From DASPPM01 sp035604475 (lineage in GTDB: Bacteria > Pseudomonadota > Alphaproteobacteria > JACZXZ01), in contig DATNIJ010000192.1 in assembly GCA_035604475.1 (NCBI GenBank), positions 1 to 9,588 of the forward strand: a stretch of 9,588 nucleotides of DNA. Direction: 5' to 3'. The translations under genes were made by a program, and so were the position numbers. This document shows, piece by piece, positions 1-5,319 of this stretch (position 1 is the stretch's first letter; every line of letters begins with the position of its first letter). The notes under the pieces were generated by a model that had not been told where the DNA came from, searched no databases, and was given only the letters and a program-made list of their open reading frames with translations.

Positions 1-11
1 CCCCGCCATTT

Positions 12-41
12 CCGCGAATGGATTCCCGCTTTCGCGGGAAT
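12..41. repeat. REP-like hairpin with two competing stems
   Basis: An 8-bp perfect inverted repeat (ATTCCCGC at 22-29 and GCGGGAAT at 34-41) encloses a TTTC loop. A second 7-bp pairing, CCGCGAA at 12-18 with TTCGCGG at 31-37, would compete with it. The core resembles the dispersed intergenic palindromes of many proteobacteria (the ATTCCCGC-loop-GCGGGAATGACG type). That resemblance is from memory; only the hairpin is seen here. No T-run follows, so an intrinsic terminator for a gene left of the window is possible but not supported. Confidence 0.6.
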
Positions 42-79
42 GACGAGACCATGCAGCGAAAGATGTGTGAATGCGATAG

Positions 80-110
80 CCCTGAAGGGGGAGAGGGCAG
101 GGTGAGGGGG
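80..110. repeat. Purine-rich short repeat-like element
   Basis: This G-rich stretch, with the core GAGAGGGCAGGGTGAGGGGG at 91-110, looks like a second common dispersed intergenic repeat of GC-rich proteobacteria. It is present once in this window, so its repeated nature is inferred from family resemblance and not shown here. It lies 35 bases before the first gene. I see no convincing sigma-70 promoter in 1-145. Confidence 0.4.
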
Positions 111-145
111 AACGTTTTGACCACTTATCCAGGAAATACGCTAGC

Positions 146-1618
146 TTGCCGCATATGAAGGACGCGTCGGACGCGGGCCCGCAAAGCGCCGGAGCGGGCG
201 CTCTCGTTACCCGTTGGGCTCCCTTCCTGCTCTTTGCCGCAGGGAGCGCTTATTGCGTCTTCCACCACGACCCTTCGCGCCACGAGCTGCAGGCCTTTCT
301 GATCGCCCGCGCGTCGAGCGGTCTCCCGAGCCTCTATCATAATCTCGCCCACGAAGGTCATCCGGGACTATGGCACCTGCTGCTCCTCGCAGCGGTGCGC
401 CTTCACGACGACCCGATCGTGCTGAACGTGCTTCAGGCGCTCATCGCCGCGGCGACCCTCTCGCTCATCTGGCTCGCCGCTCCTTTCAACGGGATCGAGA
501 AGGCTCTTCTATCGGCCAGCTACTATATCGCCTTCGAGTATGCGCTCCTGGCGCCGGGCTACGGTCTCGGGGTCGTCCTCTTCTTCGCTTTCGTTGCCTT
601 GCGGCGCTCGCCGTGGTCCTGGCTGGCGCTCGGCCTGATGGCCAATATCGCCATCCACTTCATGGCTCTCGCGGCCGTCGGCGGCGCTCTCCTCATTTAT
701 CGGGGGCAGCGCTCGCGCCTCGGCATCGCCGTTTTTCTAGCACTCCTCGCCATCGCCGTGGTCACCGCTTTTCCGGCCCCGGATACGATCGTGGCAACGC
801 AGCCTCAAGGGTTCGCCTTACGCGCGCTCCTTTCACTCGCGCGCTTGTCCGCGGCTCTGTTGCCCGTGAACGCGTCTGCACCGCTCGGCCTCACTTGGAG
901 CCAAGTCTGCGCCTCGTGCGGTGGGCTCGCTCCGCTCGTCCTCGGCCTGCTCGTCCCGGCACTCGGTGCCTATTCGCTGCGCACGAGGCCGGCACTCTGC
1001 AGCACCTATCTCGCGGCCTGCGGCGCGCTCTTCCTCATCGGCGCCGCGATCTACCTCGGCTACGACCGACATTGCGGGCTCGCCTTCGTGGTTCTCGTCG
1101 GATTGCACTGGATGGCCCGCGATGACAAGCCGCAGCTCGCGCCGAGCTCGACGTTCTTGTGCTGGCTCATCGTCTCCGCGGCGACGGGCGCCTGGTCGAT
1201 TTTCGGGTCCCTCCAAGCCGATGGCTCGAACGGACGCGCGGCGGCGCGATGGCTCAGCGACCATGCGGAGCCCACTGCGGTCGTGGCCGCCTACCCCGGA
1301 TGGATGGGCATCGAGATCTCGGCCTATCTGCGGAAGCCGATTTACAACCTCCAGGCGCATCGCTATCAGAGCTTCGTCAGCTGGAACTACGCAGCGGAAG
1401 TCGAGCCGTCGCGCGACGATGTCCGGTATTGGCTCGAGACCGCACCGAGGACGGGAACGCTCTATCTGGTCTCGGATCCCGATTCCCTCGCCTCCTCTAT
1501 CGAGCGCGGCACGAGCGAGCGTCTGGGCGCAAGCGGCATCCGGCTCAAAGAGGCGGCACGCTTTCAAGCCGGCGGCGACGGTTACGTGATCTACCGCGTC
1601 CGCTTCCCGGAGCCGTAA
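146..1618 (+). CDS. GT-C-like polytopic membrane glycosyltransferase (hypothetical)
   Basis: A 490-residue membrane protein with about nine or ten hydrophobic segments between residues 24 and 355 and a soluble C-terminal part from about 356 to 490. The first extracytoplasmic loop carries a charged stretch (HHDPSRHELQAF, residues 40-51) and a YHNLAHEGHPGLWH stretch (64-77). A charged first loop followed by EGHP-x-LW is typical of uncharacterised ArnT/PMT-like GT-C proteins, which use polyprenyl-phosphate sugars and act on the periplasmic side. The specific sugar and acceptor cannot be told. Start: a TTG at 146 has AGGA at 131-134, 11 bases upstream. The ATG at 155 has no ribosome site at usable distance but is the more usual codon, so either is possible. 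The gene converges on the epimerase gene, with 15 bases between the stops. It is not in the minus-strand operon but probably belongs to the same sugar pathway. Confidence is high for a real membrane protein and moderate for the GT-C role. Confidence 0.8.
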   Translation: MPHMKDASDAGPQSAGAGALVTRWAPFLLFAAGSAYCVFHHDPSRHELQAFLIARASSGLPSLYHNLAHEGHPGLWHLLLLAAVRLHDDPIVLNVLQALIAAATLSLIWLAAPFNGIEKALLSASYYIAFEYALLAPGYGLGVVLFFAFVALRRSPWSWLALGLMANIAIHFMALAAVGGALLIYRGQRSRLGIAVFLALLAIAVVTAFPAPDTIVATQPQGFALRALLSLARLSAALLPVNASAPLGLTWSQVCASCGGLAPLVLGLLVPALGAYSLRTRPALCSTYLAACGALFLIGAAIYLGYDRHCGLAFVVLVGLHWMARDDKPQLAPSSTFLCWLIVSAATGAWSIFGSLQADGSNGRAAARWLSDHAEPTAVVAAYPGWMGIEISAYLRKPIYNLQAHRYQSFVSWNYAAEVEPSRDDVRYWLETAPRTGTLYLVSDPDSLASSIERGTSERLGASGIRLKEAARFQAGGDGYVIYRVRFPEP

Positions 1619-1635
1619 AGCGAAAGCGGCGGCTC
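1610..1635. terminator. Possible stem-loop between convergent genes
   Basis: GAGCCG at 1610-1615 and CGGCTC at 1630-1635 form a perfect 6-bp stem with a 14-base loop. It spans the stop codon of the plus-strand membrane protein and reaches the stop codon of the minus-strand epimerase. It could serve both convergent transcripts. There is no T-run on either side, so this is a weak candidate. Confidence 0.2.
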
Positions 1636-2668
1636 AAATGCGGCCGGCTCGAAGATCATCGATCAGCGCTTGCAGCGCGTGGCGCATGGCTTCGCGGCTG
1701 CCGTGGCGGCAGCTCCAACCCAGCGCCTTTATCCGGTCGGTGTTGAGCCTGACTACCGGCACGTCCCCCTTCCAGCCGCGATCGCCGCCGGAGTATTCGA
1801 AGCGCGGACGAACGGCAAGGCCCAGAGAGGCGACCGCGAGCTCCGCGATCTCCGTGACCGTGATGTAGTCTCCCGTCGCGACGTTATAGACCTCGTAGGG
1901 CTTTGCGCAATGACGGTGGGCGTGCAGCACCGCCGCCACGACATCCGAGACGTGGATGTAGGACTTGCTTTGCGTGCCGTCGCCGAGGATGGCAAGACGA
2001 CTCGAATCCGCGATCAGGCGGCGGGCGAAGTCCAGGCCCACGCCGTGCGTCTGGCGCGGTCCGACCACGTTGCCGAAGCGGAAGACGCAAGCCGTCAAGC
2101 CGAACATGAAACAGTAGGCGGCGATCAGCGCCTCGCCCGCCAGCTTGCTGGCGCCATAGGTCGAGATCGGCAGCAGCGGCCCGTGGTCCTCTCGAGCCTC
2201 GCGCTCGCCGAGCTCGCCGTACACGCCGCTGCCCGAGGCATAGAGAATGCGGGGCACCCCGCTCCGGCGCATCGCCTCGAGCACATTGTTGGTGAGCTCC
2301 GTGCCCTCGCGGAAGTCGATCTCCGGCTCCTGGGCGGCGCGCGCGATGTCGGGATTGGAGGCGAGGTGGATGACGACATCGTGGCCCGCCACGACCGCCG
2401 CGAGCGCGTGCACGTCGTGAGCGTCGCCGCGCACGACGCGGAAGCGCGGGTCGCCGAGATGGCGCCGATAGTGCCATTCGCGGCCCGAAGAAAAATTATC
2501 GTAGAGGGTGACCGCGGCGACCTCGCGATCGGCCAACAATCGATCGGTGAAGTGGCTGCCCAGGAAGCCCGCACCCCCCACGATCGCATAGCGGGCTCCG
2601 ACATCCTTGCGGGCGGAGGGGTGAGGCATGGTTTTGCGCTCGATGTGGCCGCGACGTTGTCTTGCCAT
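1634..2668 (-). CDS. GalE-like NAD-dependent epimerase/dehydratase (extended SDR)
   Basis: A 344-residue extended short-chain dehydrogenase of the NDP-sugar epimerase/dehydratase type, cytosolic, expected to convert a nucleotide sugar using bound NAD. Visible features are the Rossmann loop GGAGFLGSH (31-39), the acidic residue after the second strand (D57 in LYDNFSSG, NAD rather than NADP preference), the ASGSGVYG strand with the catalytic Ser region (144-151), the YGASK catalytic Tyr-x3-Lys (Y171, K175), RFGNVVGPRQ (197-206), GDGTQSKSYIHVSDV (229-243) and GGDRGWKGDVP (294-304) in the substrate half. The length fits GalE relatives. It could be a UDP-glucose 4-epimerase, a 4,6-dehydratase or another epimerase; the substrate is not decided by motifs I can read. 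It is the last gene of the GT87-GT2-epimerase cassette, starting 20 bases after the GT2 stop. An in-frame ATG at 2629 would remove 13 Arg-rich residues and is a reasonable alternative start. Neither start has a strong ribosome site. Confidence 0.9.
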   Translation of the reverse strand: MARQRRGHIERKTMPHPSARKDVGARYAIVGGAGFLGSHFTDRLLADREVAAVTLYDNFSSGREWHYRRHLGDPRFRVVRGDAHDVHALAAVVAGHDVVIHLASNPDIARAAQEPEIDFREGTELTNNVLEAMRRSGVPRILYASGSGVYGELGEREAREDHGPLLPISTYGASKLAGEALIAAYCFMFGLTACVFRFGNVVGPRQTHGVGLDFARRLIADSSRLAILGDGTQSKSYIHVSDVVAAVLHAHRHCAKPYEVYNVATGDYITVTEIAELAVASLGLAVRPRFEYSGGDRGWKGDVPVVRLNTDRIKALGWSCRHGSREAMRHALQALIDDLRAGRI

Positions 2669-2688
2669 TGATCGCCGCTTCTATGGTC

Positions 2689-3363
2689 CTAGGCGAACCG
2701 GCTGCGCCAAATCCGCTTCAGGGTCCACCAGGCACTCTCCAAGGGACGCATGGTGCTCTCGCCGATCCTCGGTCGATAGGGGATATGGATGAACTTGATC
2801 TTCCAGCCTTCGCGCAGCGGACGCAACAAGAGCTCGACCGGCAGGGCGGCACCCTTCCCCTCGTAGCGCAGCCCTTCGATAAGCTCCCTTCGATAAGCGC
2901 GCATTCCGCTATGCAGGTCGTCGAGGCGGCGGAGGAAAAGCACCGATGCGATCAGCGCAAATCCCCGGTTCGCGAGGAAATTGAGCCATGGCATCGCCGC
3001 CGGCTTGCGCGCGAGCCTGGAGCCGTCCACGAGATCATAACCCTCCTCGAGGACCATGCCTGCCATCGTTTCGATGAATTCGACCGGATAGGTATCGTCG
3101 CAGTCAAGGGTCACCACCACCTCGCGCGCGCTCGACCGCAACGCCAAATCCATGGCCGGGCCATAGCCCGTGGGCGGAAACTGCCTGACGACACGCGCGC
3201 CGAGCGAGCGTGCGATCTCCGGCGTGGAGTCGCGGCTGCTATCCACGATCAGGATCTCGGCATCGGCTACCGCGCGCCGAATGTCGCCGATCACCTTGGC
3301 GACGGCTTCCGCCTCGTTCATGGTGATCATGGCGACGGTGGTGCGAGCTCCGAATCGGCTCAA
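2689..3363 (-). CDS. Family 2 glycosyltransferase, DPM1-like
   Basis: A 224-residue GT-A fold family 2 glycosyltransferase resembling dolichol/polyprenyl-phosphate sugar synthases. Such enzymes load a sugar from a nucleotide donor onto a lipid phosphate at the cytoplasmic face. Motifs are TVAMITMNEAEAV at the first strand (9-21), LIVDSSRDST (38-47), the metal-binding LDCDDTYP (86-93), GSR (114-116), LHSGMRAYRRE (150-160) and YRPRIGESTMRP (196-207). There is no C-terminal membrane anchor, so it is the short soluble type. I chose the TTG at 3363 because AAGGAG sits 5 bases upstream. A longer reading from ATG 3468 would add 35 Arg/Pro-rich residues with no family match and overlap the upstream gene by 44 bases. 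It lies between the GT87 gene and the epimerase. Substrate (mannose, glucose or other) is unknown. Confidence 0.92.
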   Translation of the reverse strand: MSRFGARTTVAMITMNEAEAVAKVIGDIRRAVADAEILIVDSSRDSTPEIARSLGARVVRQFPPTGYGPAMDLALRSSAREVVVTLDCDDTYPVEFIETMAGMVLEEGYDLVDGSRLARKPAAMPWLNFLANRGFALIASVLFLRRLDDLHSGMRAYRRELIEGLRYEGKGAALPVELLLRPLREGWKIKFIHIPYRPRIGESTMRPLESAWWTLKRIWRSRFA

Positions 3364-3374
3364 GTCCGCTCCTT
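3364..3374 (-). promoter_or_regulatory. Ribosome binding site that decides the GT2 start
   Basis: Read on the minus strand, AAGGAG (3374-3369) is followed by a 5-base spacer and TTG at 3363-3361. It is a near-perfect anti-Shine-Dalgarno match, and it places the start just before the first beta strand of the glycosyltransferase fold. An 8-bp palindrome (CTTGCAAG, 3372-3379) overlaps its 5' edge. Confidence 0.65.
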
Positions 3375-3390
3375 GCAAGTTGGCGACGCT

Positions 3391-3404
3391 GATGCGCGCG
3401 CATC
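3391..3404. repeat. 14-bp perfect palindrome in the GT87-GT2 gap
   Basis: GATGCGCGCGCATC is fully self-complementary and lies in the 61-base gap between the GT87 stop and the proposed GT2 start. It could be a small protein-binding site or nothing: alternating GC cores arise easily in DNA of this composition. No T-run follows it. Confidence 0.35.
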
Positions 3405-3424
3405 GGCTCTTGTCGGGCGGCCGG

Positions 3425-4678
3425 TCACGCGCGCGCCGCACGTTTGGGAGTGCTTCGGTCGTAAGCAATCCGCCGGCAAATGACAGAGAGGAAGGCTGCG
3501 ATCAGGAAGGCGCCGACTTGCATCCCGAGGAGGGCTGCAAGGGGGATTACGAGGCCCGGCAAGAGCCAGGCGAGGAGAAGTGCTAACTTCTCGCCGGGCA
3601 GCCAGCCATGCCGCGCGCCGTGCCAGCCGAGCCAGGCGATCGGAAGAATCAGCAACACCAGGTCGTAGTTGTAGACATAAGGGGTGACCAGCAGGTTGGC
3701 GACCACGAGAACGGACGACTTGAGCGTCCGCGGCGCCGGGCTCCGCCATGCCCACACGACCGCGACGGCGGCCGCGAGAGCGAAAACGCCCTGGGCGAGG
3801 TAAGCGAGCGGACTGCCGAGGCCAAGCTGGCGCACCATCACGAAGGCGGACGGTTGCCAGTTCCAAAGAATGAAGACATCGGAGTTCCGGCCATTCGTTC
3901 CCGGGAGCGGCGTTTGCGCGTGTCCGAACGAGCGGATGTTGTCGAACAAGGCGAGCCAGATGTCCGCACCGAAGACGATCGAGCTCGACGCGATCAGAAA
4001 GAGGACGCCGACCGTGGCGGCAGAGAAGACGGCCCAGCGGCGCGAAACGAGGAGTGCCAATGGAACAAGCAGGAAAAGATGGGGTTTCACCGCAAGCAAG
4101 GCGATGAAGGCACCCGCGAGCAGCGGCCGCTCGTCGAGCAACAGCAAGCCCCATCCGAACGCAGCCACGAGCAGCAAGCCGAAGTGGGCCGTGTGAAGCG
4201 TGAGGAGCGCGCCGGGAAAGGCGAGCCCGAGCCACAAGAAGCGCCGCTCGCGCGCGAGCCGCTTCAACAGCGTGAGATAGGCCGCAAGCCCGGCCGCATA
4301 CCATAGCGGCACGGCCCAGAGATAGGGCAGCAAGGCAAAAGGCAGCAGAAAAAGCAGCAGCACCGGCGGGTAGTGCCATGGATAGAGCGGCCGCACCGCG
4401 CTGATCACCGCCTTCTGCATCGCGTAGAACGAGGGGAAGTCGTAGATGGCCGAGGGCGTCGGACCGAGGGCCGCCTTTGCCGCGGTCCAGAATTCGATGA
4501 AGACGTGGCCGAAGGGTATGCCCACGGGATCCATCATCCCGTGCGTAATCGTGAGCGCGGTCCACAACCCCGCGAAGACCAGATAAAGCGCGAACAGCGC
4601 CGCCGGATAGAACGTGAGCCGCTCGCGATTGAGCCAAGGAAGCTCGAGCCAGCGGACGAACCGCCCCGGCGCGGTCAT
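3425..4678 (-). CDS. GT87 (DUF2029) family polytopic glycosyltransferase
   Basis: A 417-residue integral membrane protein of the GT-C superfamily, GT87/DUF2029 type. The characterised relative PimE transfers mannose from polyprenyl-phosphomannose on the outer face of the membrane. About nine to eleven hydrophobic segments are visible from residue 22 to 400. Family-like marks are FIEFWTAAKAAL (60-71) in the first loop, AIYD (77-80), WHYPPVLLLFLLPFALLPY (101-119), AVKPHLFLLVPLALL (196-210), FGADIW (236-241), QPSAFVMVRQLG (275-286) and TPYVYNYDLVLL (332-343). The family usually has an Asp in the first-loop G-x-D-F motif; here the stretch reads GHVF (57-60), so that Asp appears to be Val59. The ATG at 4678 is preceded by GAGAGGG on the minus strand at suitable spacing. 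It is first in a three-gene cassette with the GT2 and epimerase genes, behind a likely promoter. The family call is strong; activity is less certain because of the missing Asp. Confidence 0.9.
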   Translation of the reverse strand: MTAPGRFVRWLELPWLNRERLTFYPAALFALYLVFAGLWTALTITHGMMDPVGIPFGHVFIEFWTAAKAALGPTPSAIYDFPSFYAMQKAVISAVRPLYPWHYPPVLLLFLLPFALLPYLWAVPLWYAAGLAAYLTLLKRLARERRFLWLGLAFPGALLTLHTAHFGLLLVAAFGWGLLLLDERPLLAGAFIALLAVKPHLFLLVPLALLVSRRWAVFSAATVGVLFLIASSSIVFGADIWLALFDNIRSFGHAQTPLPGTNGRNSDVFILWNWQPSAFVMVRQLGLGSPLAYLAQGVFALAAAVAVVWAWRSPAPRTLKSSVLVVANLLVTPYVYNYDLVLLILPIAWLGWHGARHGWLPGEKLALLLAWLLPGLVIPLAALLGMQVGAFLIAAFLSVICRRIAYDRSTPKRAARA

Positions 4679-4735
4679 GCGGCCCTCTCATCCGACGTGT
4701 CCCAGACAGCCGACCGAAGGGACCATCCCATTCTG

Positions 4736-4764
4736 AGGATAGCGGCAGCAGCGCCGTCGTTCAA
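4736..4764 (-). promoter_or_regulatory. Candidate sigma-70 promoter for the glycosyltransferase cassette
   Basis: Read on the minus strand, TTGAAC (4764-4759) is separated by exactly 17 bases from TATCCT (4741-4736). Each hexamer matches four of six consensus bases. It lies in the 136-base gap between the SET gene and the GT87 gene and would give a leader of about 50 bases before the ATG at 4678. The right spacing and place in the only sizeable gap make it plausible. GC-rich alphaproteobacterial promoters are often degenerate, so this remains a prediction. Confidence 0.45.
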
Positions 4765-4768
4765 TGCG

Positions 4769-4785
4769 CCGGCGAGAAACGCCGG
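4769..4785. terminator. Possible stem-loop after the SET gene
   Basis: CCGGCG (4769-4774) and CGCCGG (4780-4785) form a 6-bp GC stem with a 5-base loop, about 30 bases downstream of the SET stop codon. It sits directly before the candidate promoter of the next cassette. It lacks a T-run, so intrinsic termination would be weak. Nearby are a 10-bp palindrome (GCCCATGGGC, 4786-4795) and a short CG/GA simple repeat (4795-4812). Confidence 0.25.
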
Positions 4786-4814
4786 GCCCATGGGCGCGCG
4801 CGAGAGAGAGAGCA

Positions 4815-5225
4815 CTAGAAAGGCGGGAGGCCCCGCGCCGCCCGCTCGCGGCAGTCGCCGGCGATTTCGGCGTAATTGACCGTCAACTCCTCGTCGATCT
4901 CGATGTCTCGCGCCGCCACCACCACGCCGTCCCCATTGACGACGACATCGTCGCGGGGAACCAGATTCGGCGTGGACGAGTGATTGATGAAGAGGGTCTG
5001 GTCGCCGGGGATGCTGAGCTGCGTCTTATCCAAGCTCAGGACGCCATAAATATCGACAAAGCGGCGGACGTGCTGCGGCTGGCGCTCGAGCCACGACACG
5101 GGATGGCGATTGTCGACGCCGGGATCGAATTGCCAGACAACCGCGCCACTGTGGACGGCTTCGCGCGCAAAGACGCCGAGCCCGTGAACGGCGCTGGAGC
5201 GCACTTCGACGGCGATCAGCAGCAT
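4815..5225 (-). CDS. Stand-alone SET-domain protein (putative protein-lysine methyltransferase)
   Basis: A 136-residue protein that is almost entirely one SET domain, the S-adenosylmethionine-dependent lysine methyltransferase fold. The N-terminal strand has VHGLGVFA (13-20), which matches the G-x-G-x-F/Y opening of SET domains. NHSSTPNL (81-88) is the pseudoknot motif that binds the cofactor. DEELTVNYAE (111-120) supplies the conserved Tyr (Y118) before the end. No Cys-rich pre-SET or post-SET zinc cluster is present; only one Cys (125) follows. Small bacterial SET proteins of this kind exist, but their targets are mostly unknown. Start: ATG 5225 is preceded by AGAGGA with a 4-base spacer; upstream in-frame ATGs at 5243 and 5300 lack good ribosome sites and add unconserved residues. 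It lies 94 bases after tadC and ahead of the glycosyltransferases, on the same strand. Target could be a Tad component, a ribosomal protein or something else; the sequence does not say. Confidence 0.9.
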   Translation of the reverse strand: MLLIAVEVRSSAVHGLGVFAREAVHSGAVVWQFDPGVDNRHPVSWLERQPQHVRRFVDIYGVLSLDKTQLSIPGDQTLFINHSSTPNLVPRDDVVVNGDGVVVAARDIEIDEELTVNYAEIAGDCRERAARGLPPF

Positions 5226-5235
5226 CGCTTCCTCT
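5226..5235 (-). promoter_or_regulatory. Ribosome binding site that decides the SET start
   Basis: Read on the minus strand, AGAGGA (5235-5230) precedes the ATG at 5225 by four bases. The alternatives at 5243 and 5300 have only weak GC-rich sequence upstream. Confidence 0.55.
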
Positions 5236-5280
5236 GCTCGCATGCTGCCCCGTGAGGGAGCCTGCGGCGCGGGAATGCGG

Positions 5281-5318
5281 CTGGCGCGCTTGCGGCGCAT
5301 GCCCTCGGCAGGCGCCAG
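5281..5318. terminator. Possible stem-loop just after tadC
   Basis: CTGGCGC (5281-5287) and GCGCCAG (5312-5318) form a perfect 7-bp inverted repeat with a 24-base loop. It begins one base past the tadC stop on the minus strand. No T-run follows. It may attenuate transcription into the SET gene or stabilise the tad mRNA end; function is unproven. I see no convincing promoter in the 94-base gap. Confidence 0.25.
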
Positions 5319-5319
5319 A

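Noticed and set aside
117..145. TTGACC at 117-122 as a -35 box for the first gene
   Set aside because: No acceptable -10 hexamer lies at 16-18 bases, and the position would leave almost no leader before the start codon.
833..1567. Minus-strand open frame of 244 residues inside the first gene
   Set aside because: It is Arg/Glu-rich, has no ribosome site or motif, and lies opposite a gene with convincing membrane topology.
1670..2671. Plus-strand open frame of 333 residues opposite the epimerase
   Set aside because: It mirrors the epimerase gene, whose Rossmann and YxxxK motifs are intact. The antisense product is Arg/Asp/His-rich with no recognisable domain.
3360..4691. Second long minus-strand frame across the GT87 gene
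   Set aside because: It covers the same stretch as GT87 but reads as Arg/Ser/Ala-rich sequence without membrane segments. The GT87 frame has clear hydrophobic segments and family motifs.
4795..4812. CG/GA simple repeat as a possible phase-variation tract
   Set aside because: It is short, imperfect and lies outside coding sequence and outside the candidate promoter spacer, so there is no evident way it would switch expression.
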